The notes under the pieces are model-generated. The model was not told the DNA's origin. It was given only the letters and a program-made list of their open reading frames with translations, and did not search any database. Positions 35,998 through 49,234 of a stretch of 64,000 nucleotides of DNA are shown piece by piece. How positions within the stretch are numbered: position 1 is the first letter of the stretch; each line of letters starts with the position of its first letter. The stretch is taken from contig JAWRVZ010000213.1 in NCBI GenBank assembly GCA_037043235.1, positions 793,501 through 857,500 on the forward strand. The letters run 5' to 3'. This DNA comes from Rhodeus uyekii (Eukaryota > Chordata > Actinopteri > Cypriniformes > Acheilognathidae). Position numbers and translations under genes: made by a program.

Positions 35998-37820
35998 TAA
36001 ATATAGCTGCTACTAGCCATCACGGGGCCAAGCGCAAGGAGGGCATTAAATGTCATGCCGACATGGCTGGCGTCATCAGACCAACGGCAGTAAGAATCTA
36101 AAGACATTTCAATATGACTTAAGTCTAAATGGCTGAAAAATCAACAATACGGTCTTTAGTATTTCGATTTAATGGTTTATCACATTCAATCAACAGGCAG
36201 CGCTGTAACCAAATTGTAGTGTCAATTCATGTGGTACATTGAGAGTGTGGTGACATTGACACATGCAAAGTTTGCTTTCAATTGGGTAAACCATTGCTGA
36301 CAGACCACTAAAGCCATGTGTTTGTTAAACAAAGAATCTTATAAGAAAAATCGAAATGGCAGACGCTCAAAATGGCCGATATGGGAAAATTTGGTATCAC
36401 AGGACTCGGCATGACCCACTGGATCTAAAGAGACCAGTTTCATGATTTTTGGCCAAAGGGTTCAGGAGTTATAATCAAAAAAGTCAGTTTTTTAATATCT
36501 CCTGACCACTAGGGGGCAGAGCGCCAAAACTCTGCAGGTAGCCTCAGACCATGATTGACATAACACACACCTAGTTTGGTCAGAAAACGCTAATGCGTTG
36601 CGGAGATAAAGCCTCAATTTCATTTTTGCGACCATTACGTTGGATTCTTTCGCGAGTTATTCGTAAACGGTTTGACATATCAACTTTCTTTGGATAACTT
36701 TTGGTCATGATGGTCTGGAGATGATGTGGTTCAATTTTGGTGAAAATTGGACAAACGGTCTGGGAGGAGTTCGAAAAAGTAGGTTTTTAAAGAAAAATAA
36801 CATGGCAAATCGGAGGTTTGGCCGAATATGACATATTTGGTATCTATGGTCTCGGCTTGACCCAATGAACACATTAAGACCATTTGTTTTACAATAGGTT
36901 AACGTCATCAAAAGTTATTAGCATATTTGTAAATTTGGTTATAACTTTTGACCACAAGGTGGCGCTGCCCCCAAACTTTTTGTGCCGTATCAATGTTAGG
37001 TGCCAAAGACACATATTGAGTTTCGTAACGATACGCTAATCCATTTGTTAAATATAGCAATTTATGACAATATTCAAAATGGCCGACGCTCTAAATGGCC
37101 GATATGGGAAAATTTGGTATCGCACGACTCGGCATGATGCACTGAATCTAACGAGACCAGTTTTAAGATTTTTGGACAAAGCGTTCAGGAGTTGTAAGGA
37201 AAAATGTCACTTTTTCATATCTCCTGACCACTAGGGGGCACAGCGCCAAAACTCTGCAGGTAGCCTCAGACCATGATTGACATAACACACACCGAGTTTG
37301 GTCAGAAAACGCTAATGCGTTGTGGAGATATAGCCTCAAGTTCATTTTTGCGATCATTACGTCGGATTCTTTCGTGAGTTATTCATAAACGGTTTGACAT
37401 TTCAACTTTCTTTGGATAACTTTTTGTCACCATGGTCTGGAGATGATGTGGTTCAATTTTCGTGAAAATCGGACAAACGGCCTAGGAGGAGTTCGAAAAA
37501 GTAGGTTTTTCATAAAATTCAAAATGGCGGGAAAATATTCATGACGGAAAATGACGTCATATGGTGCAATCGAATCGTCTTGAGCCAAGGAATCAGTGGA
37601 CATAAAAATTTTGTTTCTAGGACATACGGTTCAAAAGTTATTAACGTAAACGTGAGTGCAACTTTGGACAGTTGGTGGCGCTATAGAGATTGAGTTAGAG
37701 ACTTCAATTTTGCTATGGTCAATGATTGGACTGTCCTTAATGAGTGTGCCAACTTTTTTTCATTTTCCCGTTTACGGTTCTATGGGCTGCCATAGACTCC
37801 CATGGCACAAGAAAAAGAAT
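35998..37820 (+). repeat. Unit 24: long, A-B-D2-B-C
   Basis: Cores near 36506, 36952, 37228 and 37668; TGACGTCA at 37552. Shares the broken palindrome of unit 18. Confidence 0.92.
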
Positions 37821-39706
37821 AAATATAGCTGCTAGCAGCCATCACGGGGCCAAGCACAAGGAGGGCATTAAATGTCATGCCGACATGGCTGGCATCATCA
37901 GACCAACGGCAGTAGGAATCTAAAGACATTTCAATATGACTTAAGTCTAAATGGCTGAAAAATCAACAATACGGTCTTTAGTAATTCGATTTAATGGTTT
38001 ATCACATTCAACCAACAGGCAGCACTGAAACCAAATTGTAGTGTCAATTCATGTGGTATATTGAGAGTGTGGTGACATTGACACATGCAAAGTTTGCTTT
38101 CAATTGGGTAAACCATTGCTGACAGAGCACTAAAGTCATGTGTTTGTTAAACATAGCATCTTATAAGAAAAATCGAAATGGCAGACGCTCAAAATGGCCG
38201 ATATGGGAAAATTTGGTATCACAGGACTCGGCATGACCCACTGGATCTAAAGACAGCAGGTTCATGATTTTTAGACAAAGCGTTCAGGAGTTATAATCAA
38301 AAATGTCAGTTTTTTAATATCTCCTGACCACTAGGGGGCAGAACGCCAAAACTCTGCAGGTAGCCTCAGACCATGATTGACATAACACACACCTAGTTTG
38401 GTCAGAAAACACTAATGCGTTGCGGAGATAAAGCCTCAATTTCATTTTTGCGACCATTACGTCGGATTCTTTCGCGAGTTATTCGTAAACGGTTTGACAT
38501 ATCAACTTTCTTTGGATAACTTTTTGTCATGATGGTCTGGAGATGATGTGGTTTAATTTTGGTGAAAATTGGACAAACGGTCTGGGAGGAGTTCGAAAAA
38601 GTAGGTTTTTAAAGAAAAACAACATGGTGGACAAGAAGTTTGGCCGACTATGACAAATTTGGTATCTGTGTTCTCGGTTTGACCCAAGGAACGTATAAAG
38701 ATAATTTGTTTTACCATAGGTTAACGCACTCAAAAGTTATTACCATATTTGTAAATTTGGTTATAATTTTTGACCACAAGGGGGTGCTGCCTCGAAACTT
38801 TTTGAGTCGTATCAAGGTTAGGTGCCGAAGACACATATTGAGTTTCGTAACGATGCGCCAATATCTTTGTTAAATATAGCAATTTATGACAATATTCAAA
38901 ATGGCCGACGCTCAAAATGGCCGATATGGGAAAATTTGGTATCGCACGACTCGGCATGATGCACTGAATCTAAAGAGACCAGTTTTATTATTTTTGGCCA
39001 AAGCGTTCAGAAGTTATAAGCAAATATTTAACTTTTTCATATCTCCTGACCACTAGGGGGCACAGCGCCAAAACTCTGCAGGTAGCCTCAGATCATGATT
39101 GACATAACACACACCTAGTTTGGTCAGAAAACGCTAATGCGTTGCGGAGATAAAGCCTCAATTTCATTTTTGCGACCATTACGTCGGATTCTTTCGCGAG
39201 TTATTCGTAAACGGTTTGACATATCAACTTTCTTTGGATAACTTTTTGTCCACATGGTCTGGAGATGATGTGGTTCAATTTTCGTTGAAATAGGAAAAAC
39301 GGCCTAGGAGGAGTTCGAAAAAGTAGGTTTTTCATAAAATTCAAAATGGCGGGAAAAATTTCATGACGGAAAATGACGTCATAGGGTGCAATCGAATCGT
39401 CTTGAGCCAAGGAATCAGTGGACATAAGAATTTTGTTTCTAGGTCATACGGTTCAAAAGTTATTAGCATAAACGTTAGTTCAACTTTGGACAGTTGGTGG
39501 CGCTAGAGATATTGAGTTAGAGACTTCAAATTTGTTATGGTCAATGATTGGACTGTCTTTAATGAGTGTGCCAACTTTCATCATTTTCCCGCATACGGTT
39601 CTATGGGCTGCCATAGACTTTCATGGCGGAAGAAGAAGATGAAGAATAATAATAAGAACCGGAACAGAAACAATAGGTGCCTTCGCACCTTCGGTGCTTG
39701 GCCCCT
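37821..39706 (+). repeat. Unit 25: long, A-B-D1-B-C, extra unit of copy 2
   Basis: Not present in large-duplication copy 1. Cores near 38328, 38774, 39050 and 39490; TGACGTCA at 39374. Resembles units 1 and 27-30, which carry the same D1 type and GTTAGTTCAAC in C. Confidence 0.9.
39656..39705 (+). repeat. 59-mer module, single copy
   Basis: GAACCGGAAC flavour with CAGAAAC and CTTCGCACC, as in the second copy near 6,287. Confidence 0.9.
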
Positions 39707-41945
39707 AAATATAGCTGCTAGCAGCCATCACGGGGCCAAGCGCAAGGAGGGCATTAAATGTCATGCCGACATGACTGGCATCATCAGACCAACGGCAGTA
39801 AAAATCTAAAGACATTTCAATATGACTTAAGTCTAAATGGCTGAAAAACCAACAATACGGTCTTTAGCAATTCGATTTAATGGTTTATCGCATTCAACCA
39901 ACAGGCAGCGCTGTAACCAAATTGTAGTGTGTGGTACTTTGAGAGTGTGGTGACATTGACACATGCAAAGTTTGCTTTCAATTGGGTAAACCATTGCTGA
40001 CAGAGCACTGAAGTCATGTGTTTGTTAAACATAGCATCTTATAAGAAAAATCGAAATGGCAGACGCTCAAAATGGCCGATATGGGAATATTTGGTATCAC
40101 AGGACTCGGCATGACCCACTGGATCTAAAGACAGCAGTTTCATGATTTTTAGACAAAGCGTTCAGGACTTATAATCCAAAATGTCAGTTTTTTAATATCT
40201 CCTGACCACTAGGGGGCAGAGCGCCAAAACTCTGCAGGTAGCCTCAGACCATGATTGACATAACGCACACCTATTTTGTTCAGAATACACTAATGAGTTA
40301 AGGAGATATAGCCTCGCTTTCAATTCTATGGCCATTGTGTCGAATTCTTTCGCGAGTTATTCGTAAACGGTTTGGCGAATCAACTTTCTTTAGATAACTT
40401 TTTGTCATGATGGTCTGGAGATGATGTGGTTTAATTTTGGTGAAAATTGGACAAACGGTCTGGGAGGAGTTCGAAAAAGTAGGTTTTTAAAGAAAAACAA
40501 CATGGTGGACAAGAAGTTTGGCCGACTATGACAAATTTGGTATCTGTGTTCTCGGTTTGACCCAAGGAACGTATAAAGATAATTTGTTTTACCATAGGTT
40601 AACGTACTCAAAAGTTATTAGCATATTTGAAAATTTGGTTTTAACTTTTGACCACAAGGTGGTGCTGCCGCGAAACTTTTTGAGTCGTATCAAGGTTAGG
40701 TGCCAAAGACACATATTGAGTTTCGTAACAATACGCCAATCCATTTGTTAAATATAGCTATTTATGACAATATTAAAAATGGCCGACGCTCTAAATGGCC
40801 GATATGGGAAAATTTGGTATCGCACGACTCGGCATGATGCACTGAATCTAACAAGACCAGTTTTATGATTTTTGGACAAAGCGTTCAGGAGTTGTAAGGA
40901 AAAATGTCACTTTTTCATATCTCCTGACCACTAGGGGGCACAGCGCCAAAACTCTGCAGGTAGCCTCAGACCATGATTGACATAACACACACCGAGTTTG
41001 GTCAGAAAACGCTAATGCGTTGTGGAGATAGAGCCTCAATTTCATTTTTGCGATCATTACATCCGATTCTTTCGTGAGTTATTCATAAACGGTTTGACAT
41101 TTCAACTTTCTTTGGATAACTTTTTGTCACCATGGTCTGGAGATGATATGGTTCAATTTTCGTGAAAATCGGACAAACGGCCTAGGAGGAGTTCGAAAAA
41201 GTAGGTTTTTAATAAAATTCAAAATGGCGGGAAAATATTCATGACGGAAAATGACGTCATAGGGTGCAATCGAATCGTCTTGAGCCAAGGAATCAGTTGA
41301 CAAAAGAATTTTGTTTCTAGGACATACGGTTCAAAAGTTATTTACGTAAACGTGAGTGCAACTTTGGACAGTTGGTGGCGCTATAGAGATTGAGTTAGAG
41401 ACTTCAATTTTGCTATGGTCAATGATTGGACTGTCTTTTATGAGTGTGCCAATTTTTTTTCATTTTCCCGTTTACGGTTCTATGGGCTGCCATAGACTCC
41501 CATGGCACGAGAAAAAGAATAATAATAATAAGAACCGGAACAAAAACAATAGGTGCCTCCGCACCTTCGGTGCTTGGCCCCTAATAATAAGAACCGGAAC
41601 AAAAACAATAGGTGCCTCCGCACCTTCGGTGCTTGGCCCCTAATAATAATAATAAGAACCGGAACAAAAACAATAGGTGCCTCCGCACCTTCGGTGCTTG
41701 GCCCCTAATAATAAGAACCGGAACAAAAACAATAGGTGCCTCCGCACCTTTGGTGCTTGGCCCCTAATAATAGGAACCGGAACAAAAACAATAGGTGCCT
41801 CCGCACCTTCGGTGCTTGGCCCCTAATAATAAGAACCGGAACAAAAACAATAGGTGCCTCCGCACCTTCGGTGCTTGGCCCCTAATAATAAGAACCGGAA
41901 CAGAAACAATAGGTGCCTCCGCACCTTCGGTGCTTGGCCCCTAAT
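39707..41945 (+). repeat. Unit 26: long, A-B-D1-B-C with 59-mer expansion
   Basis: Cores near 40206, 40652, 40928 and 41368; TGACGTCA at 41252. Its left 1.09 kb match unit 19. It is longer than other units because of seven 59-mers at its right end. Confidence 0.92.
41532..41941 (+). repeat. 59-mer module, seven tandem copies
   Basis: Copies start at 41532, 41591, 41656, 41715, 41774, 41833 and 41892. The period is 59 bp except one 65-bp step caused by two extra TAA triplets. Copy 4 has TTTGGTGC for TTCGGTGC and copy 5 starts AGGAACC. Largest cluster in the window. Confidence 0.95.
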
Positions 41946-43755
41946 AAATATAGCTGCTAGCAGCCATCACGGGGCCAAGCGCAAGGAGGGCATTAAATGT
42001 CATGCCGACATGGCTGGCATCATCAGACCAACGGCAGTAAGAATCTAAAGACATTTCAATATGACTTAAGTCTAAATGGCTGAAAAACCAACAATACGGT
42101 CTTTGGCAATTCGATTTAATGGTTTATCACATTCAACCAACAGGCAGCGCTGTAACCAAATTGTAGTGTCAATTCATGTGGTACATTGAGAGTGTGGTGA
42201 CATTGACACATGCAAAGTTTGCTTTCAAGTGCTGACAGAGCACTAAAGTCATGTGTTTGTTAAACATAGCATCTTACAAGAAAAATCAAAATGGCAGATG
42301 CTCAAAATGGCCGATATGGGAATATTTGGTATCACAGGACTCGGCATGACCCACTGGATCTAAAGAGACCAGTTTCATGATTTTTGGCCAAAGGGTTCAG
42401 AAGTTATAAGCAAAAAAGTCAGTTTTTCATAACTCCTGACCACTAGGGGGCACAGCGCCAAAACTCTGCAGGTAGCCTCAGACAATGATTGACATAACAC
42501 ACACCTAGTTTGGTCAGAAAAGGCTAATGCATTGCGGAGATAAAGCCTCAATTTCATTTTTGCGACCATTACGTCGGATTCTTTCGCAAGTTATTCGTAA
42601 ACGGTTTGAGATATCAACTTTCTTTGGATAACTTTTTGTCATGATGGTCTGGAGATGATGTGGTTTAATTTTGGTGAAAATTGGACAAACGGTCTGGGAG
42701 GAGTTCGAAAAAGTAGGTTTTTAAAGAAAAACAACATGGTGGACAAGAAGTTTGGCCGACTATGACAAATTTGGTATCTGTGTTCTTGGTTTGACCCAAG
42801 GAACGTATAAAGATAATTTGTTTTACCTTAGGTTAACGCACTCAAAAGTTATTACCATATTTGTAAATTTGGTTATAATTTTTGACCACAAGGGGGTGCT
42901 GCCTCAAAACTTTTTGAGTCGTATCAAGGTTAGGTGCCGAAGACACATATTGAGTTTCGTAACGATACGCCAATATCTTTGTTAAATATAGCAATTTATG
43001 ACAATATTCAAAATGGCTGACGCTCAAAATGGCCGATATGGGAAAATTTGGTATCACACGACTCGGCATGATGCACTGAATCTAAAGAGACCAGTTTTAT
43101 TATTTTTGGCCAAAGCGTTCAGAAGTTATAAGCAAATATTTAACTTTTTCATATCTCCTGACCACTAGGGGGCACAGCGCCAAAACTCTGCAGGTAGCCT
43201 CAGATCATGATTGACATAACTCACACCTAGTTTGGTTAGAAAACGCTAATGCGTTGCGGAGATAAAGCCTCAATTTCATTTTGGCGACTTTTACCTCGGA
43301 TTCTTTCGCGAGTTATTCGTAAACGGTTTGACATATCAACTTTCTTTGGATAACTTTTTGTCCACATGGTCTGGAGATGATGTGGTTCAATTTTCGTTGA
43401 AATCGGAAAAACGGCCTAGGAGGAGTTCGAAAAAGTAGGTTTTTCATAAAATTCAAAATGGCGGGAAAAATTTCATGACGGAAAATGACGTCATAGGGTC
43501 CAATCGAATCGTCTTGAGCCAAGGAATCAGTGGACATAAGAATCTTGTTTCTAGGTCATACGGTTCAAAAGTTATTAGCATAAACGTTAGTTCAACTTTG
43601 GACAGTTGGTGGCGCTAGAGATATTGAGTTAGAGACTTCAAATTTGTTATGGTCAATGATTGGACTGTCTTTAATGAGTGTGCCAACTTTCATCATTTTC
43701 CCGCATACGGTTCTATGGGCTGCCATAGACTTTCATGGCGGAAGAAGAAGATGAA
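41946..43755 (+). repeat. Unit 27: long, A-B-D1-B-C
   Basis: Cores near 42440, 42886, 43162 and 43602; TGACGTCA at 43486. Module A has a 12-bp loss near 42,228. Confidence 0.92.
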
Positions 43756-45579
43756 GAAATAGCTGCTAGCAGCCATCACGGGGCCAAGCGCAAGGAGGTC
43801 ATTAAATGTCATGCCGACATGGCTGGCATCATCAGACCAACGGCAGTAAGAATCTAAAGACACTTCAATATGACTTAAGTCTAAATGGCTGAAAAATCAA
43901 CAACACGGTCTTTAGTAATTCGATTTAATGGTTTATCACGTTCAACCAACAGGCAGCGCTGTAACCAAATTGTAGTGTCAATTCATGTGGTACATTGAGA
44001 GTGTGGTGACATTGACACATGCAAAGTTTGCTTTCAATTGGGTAAACCATTGCTGACAGAGCACTAAAGTCATGTGTTTGTTAAACATAGCATCTTATAA
44101 GAAAAATCGAAATGGCAGACGCTCAAAATGGCCGATATGGGAAAATTTGGTATCACAGGGCTCGGCATGACCCACTGGATCTAAAGACAGCAGTTTCATG
44201 ATTTTTAGACAAAGCGTTCAGGAGTTATAATCAAAAATGTCAGTTTTTTAATATCTCCTGACCACTAGGGGGCAGAGCGCCAAAACTCTGCAGGTAGCCT
44301 CAGATCATGATTGACATAACACACACCTAGTTTGGTCAGAAAACGCTAATGCGTTGCGGAGATAAAGCCTCAATTTCATTTTTGCGACCATTACGTCGGA
44401 TTCTTTCGCGAGTTATTCGTAAACTGTTTGACATATCAACTTTCTTTGGATAACTTTTTGTCAGGATGGTCTGGAGATGATGTGGTTTAATTTTGGTGAA
44501 AATTGGACAAACGGTCTGGGAGGAGTTTGAAAAAGTAGGTTTTTAAAGAAAAACAACATGGTGGACAAGAAGTTTGGCCGACTATGACAAATTTGGTATC
44601 TATGTTCTTGGTTTGACCCAAGGAACGTACAAAGATAATTTGTTTTACCATAGGTTAACGCACTCAAAAGTTATTAGCATATTTGTAAATTTGGTTATAA
44701 TTTTTGACCACAAGGGGGTGCTGCCTCGAAACTTTTTGAGTCGTATCAAGGTTAGGTGCCGAAGACACATATTGAGTTTCGTAATGATACGCCAATATCT
44801 TTGTTAAATATAGCAATTTATGACAATATTCAAAATGGCCGACGCTCAAAATGGCCGATATGGGAAAATTTGGTATCGCACGACTCGGCATGATGCACTG
44901 AATCTAAAGAGACCAGTTTTATTATTTTTGGCCAAAGCGTTCAGAAGTTATAAGCAAATATTTAACTTTTTCATATCTCCTGACCACTAGGGGGCACAGC
45001 GCCAAAACTCTGCAGGTAGCCTCAGATCATGATTGACATAACACACACCTAGTTTGGTCAGAAAACGCTAATGCGTTGCGGAGATAAAGCCTCAATTTCA
45101 TTTTTGCGACCATTACATCGGATTCTTTCGCGAGTTATTCGTAAACTGTTTGACATATCAACTTTCTTTGGATAACTTTTTGTCCACATGGTCTGGAGAT
45201 GATGTGGTTCAATTTTCGTTGAAATCGGAAAAACGGCCTAGGAGGAGTTTGAAAAAGTAGGTTTTTCATAAAATTCAAAATGGCGGGAAAAATTTCATGA
45301 CGGAAAATGACGTCATAGGGTGCAATCGAATCGTCTTGAGCCAAGGAATCAGTGGACATAAGAATTTTGTTTCTAGGTCATACGGTTCAAAAGTTATTAG
45401 CATAAACGTTAGTTCAACTTTGGACAGTTGGTGGCGCTAGAGATATTGAGTTAGAGACTTCAAATTTGTTATGGTCAATGATTGGACTGTCTTTAATGAG
45501 TGTGCCAACTTTTTTTCATTTTCCCGCTTACGGTTCTATGGGCTGTCATAGACTCCCATGGCGGAAGAAGATGAAGAAT
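43756..45579 (+). repeat. Unit 28: long, A-B-D1-B-C
   Basis: Cores near 44262, 44708, 44984 and 45424; TGACGTCA at 45308. The tail lacks TAA triplets at its left join (GAAGAAATAGCTG). Confidence 0.92.
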
Positions 45580-47406
45580 AAATATAGCTGCTAGCAGCCA
45601 TCACGGGGCCAAGCGCAAGGAGGGCATTAAATGTCATGCCGACATGGCTGGCATCATCAGACCAACGGCAGTAAGAATCTAAAGACACTTCAATATGACT
45701 TAAGTCTAAATGGCTGAAAAATCAACAACACGGTCTTTAGTAATTCGATTTAATGGTTTATCACGTTCAACCAACAGGCAGCGCTGTAATCAAATTGTAG
45801 TGTCAATTCATGTGGTACATTGAGAGTGTGGTGACATTGACACATGCAAAGTTTGCTTTCAATTGGGTAAACCATTGCTGACAGAGCACTAAAGTCATGT
45901 GTTTGTTAAACATAGCATCTTATAAGAAAAATCGAAATGGCAGACGCTCAAAATGGCCGATATGGGAAAATTTGGTATCACAGGGCTCGGCATGACCCAC
46001 TGGATCTAAAGACAGCAGTTTCATGATTTTTAGACAAAGCGTTCAGGAGTTATAATCAAAAATGTCAGTTTTTTAATATCTCCTGACCACTAGGGGGCAG
46101 AGCGCCAAAACTCTGCAGGTAGCCTCAGACCATGATTGACATAACACACACCTAGTTTGGTCAGAAAACACTAATGCGTTGCGGAGATAAAGCCTCAATT
46201 TCATTTTTGCGACCATTACGTCGGATTCTTTCGCGAGTTATTCGTAAACGGTTTGACATATCAACTTTCTTTGGATAACTTTTTGTCATGATGGTCTGGA
46301 GATGATGTGGTTTAATTTTGGTGAAAATTGGACAAACGGTCTGGGAGGAGTTCGAAAAAGTAGGTTTTTAAAGAAAAACAACATGGTGGACAAGAAGTTT
46401 GGCCGACTATGACAAATTTGGTATCTGTGTTCTTGGTTTGACCCAAGGAACGTATAAAGATAATTTGTTTTACCATAGGTTAACGCACTCAAAAGTTATT
46501 AGCATATTTGTAAATTTGTTTATAACTTTTGACCACAAGGTGGTGCTGCCTCGAAACTTTTTGTGTTGTATCAGGCCCTGGTGCCGAAGACACATCTCGA
46601 GTTTCGTAACGATACGCCAATGTGTTTGTTAAATATAGCAATTTATGACAATATTCAAAATGGCCGACGCTCAAAATGGCCGATATGGAAAAATTTGGTA
46701 TCGCACGACTCGGCATGATGCACTGAATCTAAAGAGACCAGTTTTATTATTTTTGGCCAAAGCGTTCAGAAGTTATAAGCAAATATTTAACTTTTTCATA
46801 TCTCCTGACCACTAGGGGGCACAGCGCCAAAACTCTGCAGGTAGCCTCAGACCATGATTGACATAACACCCACCTAGTTTGGTCAGAAAACGCTAATGCG
46901 TTGCGGAGATAAAGCCTCAGTTTCATTTTTGCGACCATTACGTCTGATTCTTTCGCGAGTTATTCGAAAACGGTTTGACATATCAACTTTCTTTGGATAA
47001 CTTTTTGTCAACATCGTCTGGAGATGATGTGGTTCAATTTTCGTGAAAATCGGACAAACGGCCTAGGAGGAGTTCGAAAAAGTAGGTTTTTCATAAAATT
47101 CAAAATGGCGGGAAAAATTTCATGACGGAAAATGACGTCATAGGGTGCAATCGAATCGTCTTGAGCCAAGGAATCAGTGGACATAAGAATTTTGTTTCTA
47201 GGTCATACGGTTCAAAAGTTATTAGCATAAACGTTAGTTCAACTTTGGACAGTTGGTGGCGCTAGAGATTTTGAGTTAGAGAGTTCAAATTTGTTATGGT
47301 CAATGATTGGACTGTCCTTAATGAGTGTGCCAACTTTCATCATTTTCCCGCATACGGTTCTATGGCCTGCCATAGACTCCCATGGCGGAAGAAGAAGAAG
47401 ATGAAG
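45580..47406 (+). repeat. Unit 29: long, A-B-D1/D3-B-C
   Basis: Cores near 46087, 46533, 46809 and 47249; TGACGTCA at 47133. D begins and ends as D1, but about 46,510-46,625 carries D3 variants (TTTGTTTATAAC, TTGTGTTGTATCAGG), a conversion-like patch. Confidence 0.92.
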
Positions 47407-49234
47407 AAATATAGCTGCTAGCAGCCATCACGGGGCCAAGTGCAAGGAGGGCATTAAATGTCATGCCGACATGGCTGGCATCATCAGACCAACGGCAGTA
47501 AGAATCTAAACACATTTCAATATGACTTAAGTCTAAATGGCTGAAAAATCAACAATACGGTCTTTAGTATTTCGATTTAATGGTTTATCACATTCAATCA
47601 ACAGGCAGCGCTGTAACCAAATTGTAGTGTCAATTCATGTGGTACATTGAGAGTGTGGTGACATTGACACATGCAAAGTTTGCTTTCAATTGGGTAAACC
47701 ATTGCTGACAGAGCACTAAAGTCATGTGTTTGTTAAACATAGCATCTTATAAGAAAAATCGAAATGGCAGACGCTCAAAATGGCCGATATGGGAAAATTT
47801 GGTATCACAGGACTCGGCATGACCCACTGGATCTAAAGAGACCAGTTTCATGATTTTTAGACAAAGCGTTCAGGAGTTATAATCAAAAATGTCAGTTTTT
47901 TAATATCTCCTGACCACTAGGGGGCAGAGCGCCAAAACTCTGCAGGTAGCCTCAGACCATGATTGACATAACACACACCTAGTTTGGTCAGAAAACGCTA
48001 ATGCGTTGCGGAGATAAAGCCTCAATTTCATTTTTGCGACCATTATGTCGGATTCTTTCGCGAGTTATTCGTAAACGGTTTGACATATCAACTTTCTTTG
48101 GATAACTTTTTGTCCACATTGTCTGGAGATGATGTGGTTTAATTTTGGTGAAAATTGGACAAACGGTCTGGGAGGAGTTCGAAAAAGTAGGTTTTTAAAG
48201 AAAAACAACATGGTGGACAAGAAGTTTGGCCGACTATGACAAATTTGGTATCTGTGTTCTCGGTTTGACCCAAGGAACGTATAAAGATAATTTGTTTTAC
48301 CATAGGTTAACGCACTCAAAAGTTATTAGCATATTTGTAAATTTGGTTATAATTTTTGACCACAAGGGGGTGCTGGCTCGAAACTTTTTGAGTCGTATCA
48401 AGGTTAGGTGCCGAAGACACATATTGAGTTTCGTAACGATACGCCAATATCTTTGTTAAATATAGCAATTTATGACAATATTAAAAATGGCCGACGCTCA
48501 AAATGGCCGATATGGGAAAATTTGGTATCACACGACTCGGCATGATGCACTGAATCTAAAGAGACCAGTTTTATTATTTTTGGCTAAAGCGTTCAGAAGT
48601 TATAAGCAAATATTTAACTTTTTCATATCTCCTGACCACTAGGGGGCACAGCGCCAAAACTCTGCAGGTAGCCTCAGATCATGATTGACATAACACACAC
48701 CTAGTTTGGTCAGAAAACGCTAATGCGTTGCGGAGATAAAGCCTCAATTTCATTTTTGCGACCATTACGTCGGATTCTTTCGCGAGTTATTCGTAAACGG
48801 TTTGACATATCAACTTTTTTTGGATAACTTTTTGTCCACATTGTCTGGAGATGATGTGGTTCAATTTTCGTTGAAATCGGACAAACGGCCTAGGAGGAGT
48901 TCGAAAAAGTAGGTTTTTCATAAAATTCAAAATGGCGGGAAAATATTCATGACGGAAAATGACGTCATAGGGTGCAATCGAATCGTCTTGAGCCAAGGAA
49001 TCAGTTGACAAAAGAATTTTGTTTCTAGGACATACGGTTCAAAAGTTATTTACGTAAACGTGAGTGCAACTTTGGACAGTTGGTGGCGCTATAGAGATTG
49101 AGTTAGAGACTTCAATTTTGCTATGGTCAATGATTGGACTGTCCTTTATGAGTGTGCCAAATTTTTTTCATTTTCCCGTTTACGGTTCTATGGGCTGCCA
49201 TAGACTCCCATGGCACAAGAAAAAGAATAATAAT
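47407..49234 (+). repeat. Unit 30: long, A-B-D1-B-C
   Basis: Cores near 47914, 48360, 48636 and 49076; TGACGTCA at 48960. D starts with the C-type GTCCACATTGTCTGG (about 48,111) before continuing as D1, another C/D mosaic. Confidence 0.92.

Larger units (their letters stand above)
29943..40807 (+). repeat. Large tandem duplication, copy 2
   Basis: Repeats copy 1 but contains an additional unit (about 37,828-39,713). The left edge and the base after 40,807 share GAAAATTTGGTATCG, the short homology at which the two edges appear joined. Distinguishing bases right after it are GACGACTCAGC (20,979 and 29,958) versus CACGACTCGGC (40,823). Confidence 0.88.

Noticed and set aside
41532..41941. CRISPR array
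   Set aside because: The 59-mers are continuous with only TAA linkers, there are no unique spacers, and the context is eukaryotic satellite DNA.
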